In this document: positions 1 through 10,563 of the stretch, piece after piece
How the letters are laid out: each line of letters begins with the position of its first letter
Numbering within the stretch: position 1 is the stretch's first letter
Notes under the pieces: model-generated
The model's database searches: none
Told to the model about the DNA's origin: nothing
What the model saw: only the letters and a program-made list of their open reading frames with translations
Source of the DNA: Cunninghamia lanceolata
Taxonomy: Eukaryota > Streptophyta > Pinopsida > Cupressales > Cupressaceae
Assembly (NCBI GenBank): GCA_027924645.1
Contig: BSBN01000297.1
Span: forward strand, 7,440,001-7,504,000
DNA: 64,000 bases
Reading direction: 5' to 3'
Translations under genes and position numbers: made by a program

Positions 1-201
1 TATTAATCAAAATTCACAAAACTCACAATGCTTTACAGATACAGTAAGAAAGCTGGATGTTTCCACGCATTCCTCAATGTAGACATAGGCGACCTCCTCT
101 AAGCTAAAATACTTCTTCTATTCAAAGTTTCAGGCGAACTACAATTGCTATGCTATTTTCTATAAATCCCTGTGTAAATAATATACAAGTAGCAATGTTT
201 C

Positions 202-208
202 TTATATA
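202..208 (-). promoter_or_regulatory. TATATAA box downstream of the LTR ORF (candidate genomic RNA promoter)
   Basis: The minus strand reads TATATAAG just after the ORF end. The 5' LTR copy at 19304-19310 is identical. An AATAAA lies about 200 nt further on at 19101-19106 in the 5' LTR. This order fits a U3/R junction placed after the ORF, which would leave the coding region inside U3. Confidence 0.5.
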
Positions 209-469
209 GAATTTGAATTCCCTCCCTGGCTATGGTTACAACCTCCACTCTATGGTTACAACCACTATTCTACGGTTGAGATCCCTTTCCTATTGACCAA
301 TGGTGTATCTTTATTTCATAACCGTGTGCCAATCCACTACTTGGCATCTTTTCCTCTCAAAGGATGCTCTTGGAATCTTTCACAAATAAGATTCCCATTT
401 CATGTGACCTTTTCCCACCGAGGCTCTTAATTTGATTTCTCTCAAAATTCTTTGCCCCTAACTGCCTTT

Positions 470-3400
470 TCACCTTTTCAAATATTTCTTGAAGTTGCCA
501 ATCACACCCTCCACAAAGGTGCGGTCCCCTCCTAGACTTTTTGCTAAAATATATTCTTGCATCACCACCTTTTCTTTCAGCTCTTTTTCTTCATTCTCTA
601 AGTTTTCTCTTCTTTTCTTGTACTTCTTCATTTTGGCCTTCTCTTCCATTGATGTATCCATCATCTGCTTGCTAAGGATTGCATCAGGATTTTTTGTACA
701 GGGTGTGAATATGGCCCTAAACTCTGTCAATGCTCTCTTTAAGTCATAGGCTGGCATCTCTGCACATTAATGTTGTAGGAGTCTTTCCATGATTTTCTTA
801 TGCATTTTGATCATCCCTTCTGCCCTTTTCTCCAACTCCTGCATGACTATTATATTTCTTTTGAGGTCATCTTCCTCAAATCTAAGCTCCAAAATTATTT
901 GTGGCACTTGATTTGCCAATGTGATATTGAATGCTCCCTCATTTATCAATTCTTCAGCCCTTGTCTCAATCTCTATCAACTGTTCAATCTCAGATGTGCA
1001 TTCTTCTTTTCTTACTTGGCAACTATGTGCAAGTGTTATACACTTATTCTTTTCTTCTGCCGTCACCTTCCAACTCTTTACATCCTGTCTTATTATTTGT
1101 TCACCCTTTTGTAAAAAATCACTGAACCGTTCGTCAAAAATGTTGGCCTTGAACCTTTTATTTTCCATGTCCTGCACTTCTTCTTTAGATACTATTGCTA
1201 TGTTCGTAGGTAAGTCAGGCACTGTGGCACTGGGGTCAAATATCCCCTTAATGAATTGTTGGAGTTGGACAATGTGTCCTTTCAATACCTCCTATTTATT
1301 TTTGTCTTTCCTCAGCATTTCTGCTGTCACCTACTTCATATCTTTCCACTCAGTGATGTGTTGTTCCCTTGTGGAATGCCCGAGGTCTAGATTAAGTATC
1401 TTGTATTCCTCTAGGGTAATCTCACCTTTTTCTTTCTCCTTCTGTGGTATGGCTAGGTTTAGGGTTCTGTATCCATCTAGATCCCTCTGTATTGCAGACA
1501 TCATCCTGGCCTTTCTCTTTTCTCTTCTTGGAGTAGTTTTCTCCCCCAATAAGCTTTTGATGTCAATAGGAGCTAGATGTATTTCTTTCTTCTCCTTTCT
1601 TATCTCTCCTTCTAGCCAGGTAGGCACCTCTTTTATGCCTTCTACAACTTTCTCTGCATCAATCACCTCTTCATGAGGTTTATCTATTCCAATTTCCTCC
1701 TGTTGTTGTTGTTCATGTTGTTGCTCTTGCTGTTGTTCTTGTTGTTGTTCCTGCTAAAGTGGGAGCTCCTAATCTATGGGATTATTTGATTGCTCTTTTG
1801 ATCCAACCTCATTTTCTTCCTCCATATTTCCTCCTTCTTGATCCTTTTCTTCAGGTGTTTTTTCTACTGATGACTTCTCTTTCTGATCATCTCCTGCATG
1901 TATCTATTCACTATCCGGCCTGTTCAAAACTTCTTCTTGTTCATCATCTAACGGTTCGTCATCAGGTTCATTCTCATCTATTTTATCTTCTGCCTCTGTA
2001 TTTCCTATCTGTGGTTGCTCTGGATGTACCAATGACCTGGCTTTTACCTCATCTTCTTTTACTTCCTCTTCTTGGTTTTGCAAGTTCTCTAGATTTTCTT
2101 CTTCTTCAACCTGCTCCCCATACATATTTAGCATGTCTAAAGCATCGACCTCTGAGGTGCCTTCTTGTGCTGCATGTCCTTCTATGTTTACCTCTTCAGA
2201 TGATTTTCCTTTCTTAGTTTCTTCAATCTTATGTGCTTCCTCTTGCACATCTCTAATGATTTTTGGTGGCACTAGAGTACCAAATGGATCAACAGATCTT
2301 GTTTCTACCTGTACCTCTTCTTTTGCAATTTCTATATTTTGCTCTGTTTCTATTTCAGCTTGTATGTTTGATTCTTCTTCTTCACTAAGGAAATCACTTG
2401 ATTCTTCCTCCATGTCAATCACTTTCCCTTTATACATTTTCCTTTCTTCACTGTCACTGCTTTCAATCTGCACGGTTTCTACAGCAATAGGTTTGGCTTT
2501 ACTAACTTCTGACTCCTGCAGCCTCTCTCCAGCCAACTCTATTTTTACTCTGATAAAGGTTTGTCCTTGTTCTACTGATGTGGAGGTACTGGCTATATTC
2601 CTTAGCTTTTCTCTTACTTCCTGCACTCCAATCACATCAACTAGCTTAGAAGTTTCCCCCTTTGACAAACCTATGGGGATTGCCTTCATGATTGATGGTC
2701 CTACTGCCTCCTTTGCCGCCTGTGCTTCTTCTGCACTGATCTCATGGCTCATGGATTTTGCATCAACAAAAGTTTGAGATGCCACTTCTACTGTTATGCC
2801 TAAATCAAATGGATCCATCAATGTAGCATTTTTATTCTTTTCCATAATTCTTGCCTCTACAACTTTTCTCTTCTTCTCATAGAAACATTGCAAGTCTTCA
2901 CTGGGCTCTGCCTTTCTCTTCCTTCCCTTATTTGGAAATGTAACTTCTTTTCGTTCAGCTTTGAGCTCTTCTATCCTGTCCTTAAGCCATGTTTTTGAAA
3001 ATAATATCACAAGTTTTGTCAAAATATCCAATGATGTGTTCCAAGGCTTCGACCAATTAGGCTCTGTAATGGGAGCCAGCCTAACCTGTGCATAACTATG
3101 GTGCAACAATTTTTCATCCTCACAAACCTCTGGAGGAACATAGATATCACCAATAGACCTCATTTGTTCAATAGTCAATCTCTTATGAGCCCTCTTTCTT
3201 ACTTCTAAGTCACTCTTGCAGTCAGCCCAGAAATCTTCAATATGCACTTGATGTTTGTACTTCTTGTCAACAAAGTTTTGAATTCTGTGAAATGGATCAA
3301 ACTTTCTAGCCAAATCAAATTCCTGGAACCCATAATACCTTAGTTCTTGTTCTGAACAGGCTGCAACATCCTCACTGATACAAGAATACCTGCCAATGGC

Positions 3401-4603
3401 CCAAGGTAATTTCACATTTCCCCTGCCATTAAATTTCCTCTTGTACATCCTGAAAGCATTCAAATTCTATCTTGAAAAATCCAAGACAATCAGTTTGTCA
3501 GAAGGGTATCTTGGGATCATAAATGGCCTCCTCTTAAATCCTTCAGTTCTTATGTATGAAAATTGTTCAAACTATATGAACCATGAACAATGCAATCCAA
3601 TTATATGTTCAGTCTCTTTAGACAACCTTTTGTCTAGTTCCTCATTTAGTACTCTCACCATGTAGGTATAGAAAACATCATTAACTAAAGCAAATTTCTT
3701 CGCGGCATTCTCCTCTTGTAATTCTGGGTAATGTTCATACACCAACCTCTGCTCAGGACCATTTCCTAAAACACCAACTCTTTCTAGTCCATGTATGTGT
3801 GGTATAATCTCTGCAGCACAAGAGTATAATATATAGGAAGACATATAAAAGGGCAAGCCTTTCTGCTGTCTCATCATAGCCTACCTCCATATTGTTGTAC
3901 TAATGGCCTAGGCCCAATGCATTGGTCCTTGTTTCTTTTCCCCTATTCTTAGGTATTCTATGATAGTGAACATCCAGGGCTCACATTTGGTGCCATCCCT
4001 CAACCCAACCAGTCTACTCAGCATAGTGATCATCAAATATATCTCCTCCCTGAAATGTATCCTCAGTAGATTTTTAGGAATTCTAGCCATTGCCTTTGGT
4101 TTGTTCTCTGGACTATACCAGTGGCAAAATATTTTACCCTTACAGTCTCCATCATTTGTGTAGAAACTCTCACTATACTAATCAATATCAATATCTGTCA
4201 TCTTATCAGTGATCTCCAATCCAAAAGTTCTTGCAATCCCCTTAGGATTCAGATCAACAATTAATCTGTCATGTAGCATTACCTTTCTTGTATTAGGGTC
4301 ATACAATATTATACAGTCTAGACATAAATCCTTTGCCTCCATAGCCCGAGGAAACCCTACAGCTCTATATAGTCCACTATCCCAAATACATTTCATATCT
4401 GGTGAGGCATCTGCAGCAGTGATTTTCTTTAGCACATCTTCTGCATCATAAGTTCCTATGTTTGTATCAGTACCCATTCTGCTTGTACCAATCAGGGTTG
4501 GACAACCTTTGTATATCAGCAATTCTTCTTTTTTTACTTCCTTCCTTGGTTTTCTCTCTTTCTTTACTTCATCCCCAAAGTCTTTCTTCTGTTTAGGGGC
4601 CAT
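470..4603 (-). pseudogene. U3-embedded large ORF of element A, 3' LTR copy (decayed)
   Basis: About 1,380 codons in the LTR, broken by a few stops and frame changes; open blocks are 4603-4178, 4090-3908, 3877-3572, 3463-1904, 1666-1331, 1285-767 and 757-470. The start is chosen at the ATG at 4603 (MAPKQKKDFG), directly after an intron-like acceptor CTACAG, as in the element B homologue. The N-terminal part of about 550 residues looks globular and aligns with B (GIARTFGLEI against GLSKTFGLPL; YMSSYILYSCA against YMTSYIVYSCA). Next come Lys/Arg patches (RKRKAEPSED), a long acidic Glu/Ser region, a Gln-rich run, the conserved RKARMMSAIQRD motif and a C-terminal coiled coil. I recognise no enzyme. 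It may be related to the additional ORFs of large plant gypsy elements, but that is only a hypothesis. Confidence 0.75.
1693..1755 (-). repeat. Gln/Glu-rich CAA/CAG run inside the element A LTR ORF
   Basis: On the minus strand this is an imperfect CAA/CAG/GAA repeat that stays in frame with the following block (EVIDAEKV) and encodes mostly Q with interspersed E and H. The 5' LTR copy has the same run at about 42670-42722. It is a low-complexity linker in the disordered middle of the protein. Confidence 0.7.
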
Positions 4604-4694
4604 CCTGTAGAAGTATACATGTCTCAATTTTCGTTCCCACTTCATATCTAGGGTTTTACTGTGAATATCTATTTTCTACCATTAACCCTAACCT
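4604..4694 (-). other. Candidate 5'-leader intron of the element A LTR ORF
   Basis: On the minus strand a pyrimidine-containing stretch ends in CTACAG one base before the start codon at 4603, and a possible donor (ACAG|GTTAGG) lies near 4693. In the 5' LTR the acceptor reads CTATAG before the ATG at 45563. The acceptor position matches the much stronger intron in element B. The donor is weak and unproven. Confidence 0.35.
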
Positions 4695-5159
4695 GTTTGT
4701 TTTTTTCTGTTTTTTTACCCTTAAAGGGACTAAGATCTGTTTAGCTAATTAACAGTTAAAACAGTAATTTTAACAAATGCATGCATTTTGAAAGCGAAAT
4801 TACTGTAACTAACAGTTACGTTTTACCATTCAAAAATAAACGGGATCCCAAGATAAATACCTGTTTCTGTGACCGTTCAACCTTTGAGGTTGACTTACTT
4901 TACCTTTCACCTTCACCCAGCAACTGTAACTTTGTTAATCTGGTAAATTCTGTTCAATTTTACTATGACAACGCCTGTTCTGCAATTTTCAACATTAACA
5001 ATATATCTTGAAAGCAAAATAACAATAATTATGCCCTAACCCACGTTAAATTCCCTTTGTTTGAGTGTTAAACTCACATTAATTACAGTAATTAATGCAC
5101 TGTGACCTTCAGCTTTCCTTTTTCAGTGTTTGAGTTTTTTAAACTTTTGACCATTAGCT

Positions 5160-6800
5160 TAATTAAACATGCATTTTCTTTTGTATATCTCATTGTATGT
5201 GTTTCTTGTATCTTTTCATTGTATCTTTGAACATACAATCACTTTATGCATACAATTGAACTAAAGCCTTTTCCCCTTTACCCTTTTTGTACACCCTTTG
5301 TACTCCCTGCTTGTATACCTCACTTTTATATTCTATTCTATAATCGCATATACAAACACATTATACATGTATTCTTTACCTTTTATTCTTTCACAATGCC
5401 CTTTGATTCTTTGTATATCAAGATTGTACATTATAAACATACAAACACCCAATATACAAGGACTTCTCCGTTTTTAACTCTTTTCTGACATCCAGCTTGT
5501 ATTTCTATTTTGTATCTCTGAATGTGCCTCTGGTTGTATATCATAAAACATACATTCTCATTATACAAACATTCAAATGTACAAATGCTGGGACCCACCT
5601 TACCTTTCCTTTGTATCTCCGTGATGTTCAAAACTCAACATATCTCTTAATATACAATTCAGATGTGATACATTGAATTAACTGTATTTTAATCTTCTTG
5701 AGTTCCAGCTTGTATGTGAAAAGTGATGTACATTTCAAACATACATACAAGAGGGAATATGCAACAGTTTAACTTCATTTTATAATCCCTTCAGTTCTGA
5801 TTTGTATAAAGTGCAATGTATATCGGAGTTGTATATAAGAAATGTACAATGCACAATATACATTAACTTTATTGTCTTTGATAACTTTTCAGTTTCGCGC
5901 TTTGTATAAATCAATGCATCATGAAATATACTTTAAGTCCGAATGCATCATTTATACTGTATTTCAATTTACTTTCAATTCCGCGTTGTATAAAACACAA
6001 TGTATAGTTTACCTTGTATATCCTGAAACATACATAAGGCAAAAAACATACAATAGCTTAACTTTATTCCATAATTGCCTCGATTCTGCCTTGTATAAAG
6101 TATTTGTATATTTCATTTCATCCAAATATACAAACCCCGATATACAAGCGACGGACTGAACTATTTATTCACTTGAACTTTGAACCTTTCTCAATTCCAC
6201 CTTGTATAAAACACAATGTATATTTTACCTAATATTCGTTAAGTCCCGATACATTGTATTTACCAGAATTTGCTTTACCCTTGAACTTGCGTTGTATAAA
6301 GTGGAATGCACGTGTCCCAATACCTTGCATACAAAACCCAACGTATACAATCATTATGCATTATTTAATAACATTTCAATTCCATGATGTATATTATTCT
6401 TTGTATCTCATGATTGTATATTTCACATCTGCCAAATATACAAGTGCCGAACATACATCGATTATACCAACCTTAATATCTCTTCAATTCCGCGCTATGT
6501 ATAATCCCTGTATATTTACTTGTATGTCTTCCATTTGCCAAATATACAAACCCTAATATACACAGCAGATTTCAATGTGTATACACTCCAACCTAACTCC
6601 CTTCGGGTCCACCCTGTATGTGTGTATAAAAAATTTCTTAAATGCATACAAGGAAAAAAGTAACAAAATAAGAAAACCCGACGACTTCCCCTTTTGCGAC
6701 TAACACAAAAGCATGATATGCAAACACATTTGTATATGAAATGACCTTGCATATACAAAGAACTTTGTATATACATGGCACAAACCCTCTACTTGTACAT
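5160..6800 (-). repeat. TATACA/TGTATA-rich array in U3 of element A 3' LTR
   Basis: About 1.6 kb holds dozens of TTGTATA, TGTATAT and ATATACAA words spaced roughly 20-60 bp apart in diverged surroundings, and no coding capacity. The words are self-complementary, so both orientations occur. The 5' LTR copy has the same array at about 46140-47770. The interval from 4604 to 5160 between the ORF and the array holds the leader and no other recognisable feature. Confidence 0.7.
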
Positions 6801-7071
6801 TTACCAAAAAACAACAATAACTTGCAAAATACAGCGAATTTCAGAAAAATTCAAAAAGCAACCCCTGTTTATTTTCAACAAGGAATTCACCTATACTTTG
6901 ACCTAGTACTCAAATGCAAATTTTCCACTATTTCTAAAAAGGTTTGAATTTTCAATTCCTCTTCCCTTTTACCACCAAGCAAACCACACCAACAAGCAAA
7001 GCAAGCCAGCATCAGCAGGGGTCCTCATTTTGCTAAGGAGTAAAATGGGGCATGTTGTGAGCATCACAACA

Positions 7072-7093
7072 ACTAACAACCAAATAAAATAAT
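7072..7093 (-). other. Last bases of element A internal region before its 3' LTR
   Basis: Only 22 bp remain between the start of A's 3' LTR (7071) and the left end of insertion C. On the minus strand it reads T-rich, ending TTTGGTTGTTAGT. This aligns with the bases before B's 3' LTR (TTTGGTGGCAAGT). No canonical purine-rich tract is present. Confidence 0.7.
7089..7093. repeat. Target-site duplication ATAAT, left copy (element C)
   Basis: ATAAT directly precedes the TGTTGTG start of C and is repeated at 10559-10563 directly after its CAACA end. Confidence 0.8.
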
Positions 7094-7209
7094 TGTTGTG
7101 ATGTTCACAACACGCCCCATTATGCTCCTTAGCAAAATGGGGACCCCTACTGATGTTTTGCTTTTTGCTTCTGCTTGTGTTTTTTCTGCTTTCTGGCGGT
7201 CTGGTAAAA

Positions 7210-8910
7210 ATGAAGGTCAGGTGCATCATCATCATGATATAGGATGAGGTAGGTCATCATCATGAGGTTAGTTTGTCAAAGTTCATATTTTGTTTCTGTG
7301 ACCTCATATTTAGAAAGAGCTTGAAATTCCATGCAGGTTTGCCTTTTACTTCACTTGAAAATTCTTCCATATGTGAAAGTTATGCACGGTCAAAGTTTTG
7401 GTCAAACCTGATGTTCGCAGGAGGATCATCATATTTTTATATCCTAAGTCATGTTGTCAAGATCATCATGATCTTGGTCTATCACCCGATAAAAATCATG
7501 CAGTCGCAATATCCGGACGTCAATTTTAGGTGGTAGTGCCCTTTACCCGTCAAATGGCCTTATGCGCATTATGCAGCATCATGATTTTTTTAGGAGGGTC
7601 ATATGTTTTAAACTCGGTTTTGGTTACATGAAGAACATCATCATCATCATATTTGAACCCCCCCCGATAATATCCTGAGGTCCAAATATCATGATGACAT
7701 CGGCTTTAAGTCAAGGTAAGTTCCCCCGTCGAGCGGTCTTTGTATCGCGAGCATCATCATGATATCTTTGCATCGCCTGATCTTAAAATATCATGCTGAT
7801 AGTATAAGATCACCCTGACTTAGCAAATTCATCATCGACATATTTGCATGCGCATGCTATAATCCTATCGCAAGGTCATCATCATGATATTTGCTGAAGT
7901 TCGAAATATGATGATGACGACTTCATATCATCCTGATCTTTCACGGGTCATTCGCTGAAATTCGCTAAGTAATGGAGACATCATCATCATAAATCGATAA
8001 AGAGGATCATCATCTTCATATCCTCCTGATCGCCTTTTTTGCAATATCATGATGATCACCCTGTCTATTCAGAAGAAGGTGATATTTCATTCCTCAACAG
8101 CATCATCATATTTTACAATATCACCCTAGCGCGAATATCATGATGACATCATCATCATATTTTTATCCTGTCCTATTGTCAAGATCATCATGATCTTGAT
8201 TGTTCACCTGACATTTCGTGAAGTCCTCCTGCTGATGAAGTAAGACCTTTTGAAAATATCCTGATGATCATCATGATCACATTTTTTTCCCCTTCGGCAG
8301 GATATTTTCCAAACATGATCCGGTTGGTGAAATATCATGATGACGTCATGATCTAAGTTTAACGAAGGCTCCGAATATCATGATGACGTCATCCCGATCT
8401 GATAAACGAGGAAGTAAATATCCTGATGATCATCATCATCACATTTTCCTTCAACAGGATATTTTCCGAAGCACGATCCGGTTCCCAAATATGATGATGA
8501 TGTCTTATTCTAAGTTCGACAGAAGCCCCAAATATGATGATGATCTTCATCATCCTGATCTTTCGAGAGGGTTACCTTGGCCGCAAAAAGGGTCATATTA
8601 CGTTCATCATCCTGATCATGCTCCTTAGGTGACCCGATATCACAATTATCCCCTGATCTTAACTGAACATGATGATGACGTCATCCTTAGCATTTCAATG
8701 AAGCCCGAATATCATGATGACATCACCATCATTTTCTTTCCTCGGCAGCATGATCATATTCATATCCTCCTATTCTTCTTCAACATGATGATGATGATGA
8801 TGTTGTTCTTTTCTCTAATATGCAGAAGCGAATATCATGAGAACGTCATCTGGACCTTCAGGAGGGAATGCATCATATTTCCCGAATATCATGATGATGA
8901 AGTGAATGTC
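7210..8910 (+). repeat. ATCATGATGAT / TGACGTCA palindrome array in LTR C
   Basis: About 1.7 kb is dominated by short palindromic words (ATCATGATGA, ATGATCATCAT, AATATCATGATGACGTCAT). Perfect TGACGTCA octamers lie at 8341-8348, 8384-8391 and 8676-8683. TGACGTCA is the classic bZIP (TGA/CRE-type) site. Short ORFs here are products of the repeat and are not called as genes. Confidence 0.75.
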
Positions 8911-9179
8911 GACTAACCTATTTTTTGACACGCCGATGGCAATGGTCATGCCGATGGGCGGGAAATGAGGCGGTGGAATTTTAAAGTGTTTTTTTGGCAC
9001 CTGTGGCATTTTCCCGGTCAGCGATGGTTGACCTGATCAATCTTGAGCAGTCTGAACGCATTTTGGGCGCGTTTGAGTAGTTTCTTGGATCCGATTTCCA
9101 CAATCTTGCGCAGTCACCTGGGTTTAAACGCTTATTTTAATTTCATGCTGCTTATGTGATAAATGAAATACTTATTGCT

Positions 9180-9500
9180 TGTCTTGTCTTGCAGGCTTGC
9201 AGTTGAGGAAGCAGCTGGAAAGTCAACACAGTTACCTCATGGAGGAAGAAGATCTGATCTATGGAGCAAGAAGATAGGGATGAAATGTGAAAAGTCAAGG
9301 CCATTCAAGTAAAGAAGAAGGTTGCAGCTGGAGGTATTACTGCAACAGACAAACAGAAGTTATTACCCAGCTGCCGGAACTTCTCAGAAGGGGCAATATT
9401 TCGCCCAGATTTGACACTGCTCAGGGATATTTTTTGAGAACTGGTTCACCTGTATTTATTGCTGTAACTAGGGGTTTGAACCAGGGGTTCAGTTAGGTTT
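9180..9500 (+). other. Splice-acceptor-like site and short ORF in LTR C
   Basis: A T-rich tract with two CAG sites (TCTTGCAGGCTTGCAG, about 9188-9203) precedes a short ORF at 9287-9496 (69 codons). It occupies the slot where A and B have the intron acceptor and the giant ORF. I see no similarity between the 69 residues and the A/B protein. It may be a remnant, a replacement or chance. Confidence 0.3.
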
Positions 9501-10511
9501 TTTTGCTATAGTAAGGACAATCAGAATGTCTTTATATTGTGCCTTTCTACACTGTAATACTTTACAACAGGGATTTTTAGGGCCTACAACAGGGATTTTA
9601 GGAAAGCAACAAAGGGTTACAGCATTTTATTTTCTTTTAGAAGCATACAGCAAGTTAGCATAGTTTAGAAGAAGGAGGTCGCCTGTTTGTCTGCAGTAAG
9701 GTGCGCGTGGAATGTCTGGCTGCCTTACTGTATCTGTAAAGCTTGTAAGTTCTCTGTAGTATGATCAATGAAACTAAGAGTCATTCTTACATTGTAAATC
9801 ATGTATGACTATTCGTTTCTGATACAATAGAATCTGGAGTTCTGCATCTATCTTCTGAGTGTTCTCCTGCTCTTCTTTGTGTTTTGAAATATCTTCTTTG
9901 AGAGCTTGCAATTTTAAATGTATGTTTGTGAAAATGCTCAGAACTTACATTTAGGGTTTTTACTGTGGATTTGATCAAATTACTGTGGTATTTACATAGT
10001 GCATAACAGAAACAATTAGATCCTTCGGTAGATTAATGAGGTATAGATTAGATCTTTCTAACTTTTCCCAACCCATCTGAAATATTTAGCTGAAAACGTA
10101 GAAATCCAAAGGAAATTGTCTCAAATTTGAAGAAGCATGTATAACAGAGCTATAAGTAGACAGTTTTCATAAATAGATAAGGAAGAAAGCTGCAAAAATT
10201 CAAGAAAACCCTCTGAAACTTGCAGCCCGGTAACACTTGTATGCAAATAAACAGAATACTTGTTTAAATCTATGACCTTTTTGCATATTCTTAGGCCAGT
10301 AAACCACCAAATAAACCTAAACTACGTAAGGCCCCTTGAACATTACAGCTTCACATTGACCAACTGAACTTGACCAACCGAACCATTGTAGACTTGGGAT
10401 TAGTTGAATCTCAAATGATTCCTTCTTATCTTTCAAGTATAGTTTCAGTTCATTATATGTGAATTTTAACTTATTGTTATGATTGCATCAAAACAGTCAT
10501 CAATAGTTTTC

Positions 10512-10530
10512 TGGCGCTAGAAGGAGGGCC
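10512..10530 (+). other. Primer binding site of element C
   Basis: TGGCGCTAGAAGGAGGGCC. From memory it is complementary to the 3' end of plant tRNA-Asn(GUU), which ends CCUUCUAGCGCCA. It is the best preserved of the three related sites (A 18344-18362, B 26573-26591). Confidence 0.65.
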
Positions 10531-10558
10531 AGAAGGCTGTATATTGTAATCATCAACA

Positions 10559-10563
10559 ATAAT
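10559..10563. repeat. Target-site duplication ATAAT, right copy (element C)
   Basis: Matches 7089-7093. Removing C and one copy restores continuous element A sequence running into its 3' LTR. Confidence 0.8.

Larger units (their letters stand above)
1..7071 (-). mobile_element. Element A 3' LTR (partial, cut by window edge)
   Basis: This is the 3' LTR of element A, read on the minus strand from TG at 7071. It repeats the split 5' LTR of A: positions 1-683 match 19104-19783, and the rest matches 41649-48037. By comparison with the 5' LTR, about 0.7 kb of its end lies left of the window. It holds a U3 TATACA/TGTATA array (about 5160-6800), a large coding region (4603-470), a TATATAA box at 202-208 and the start of R. 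The terminal hairpin arms are at 7064-7070 and 7054-7060. Because B is absent here, this copy shows the empty form of B's target (AGGATTGCATC at about 677-687). Its target-site duplication cannot be checked because the outer end is missing. Confidence 0.85.
7094..10558 (+). mobile_element. Element C: internally deleted LTR element inserted in element A
   Basis: Starts TGTTGTGATG and ends CATCAACA, with the 5-bp duplication ATAAT at 7089-7093 and 10559-10563. It consists of one LTR (7094 to about 10500) followed by a primer site (10512-10530), about 20 bp, and then a second short LTR-like end. That is the structure expected when nearly all of the internal region and 3' LTR have been lost. The LTR is of the A/B family: it shares the start hairpin, the CATCATGATG array of B, and the R-U5 end of A (9665-9960 aligns with the minus strand near 18900-19190). 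It lacks the 4 kb LTR ORF. Confidence 0.8.

Noticed and set aside
921..1676. Plus-strand ORF of 251 codons opposite the element A LTR ORF
   Set aside because: It is the antisense shadow of the real minus-strand gene; Ser/Cys/Phe-rich and without any motif. The same shadow recurs at 41893-42645.
1..7071. Reading 1-7071 as an independent element rather than A's 3' LTR
   Set aside because: Orientation, position next to the A 3' UTR, start hairpin and close match to the split 5' LTR all agree with a 3' LTR. Only the missing duplication leaves doubt.
7210..8910. Possible CRISPR-like array (regular ATCATGATGAT words)
   Set aside because: Spacing is irregular, the words are short palindromes, there are no unique spacers, and the context is a plant LTR.
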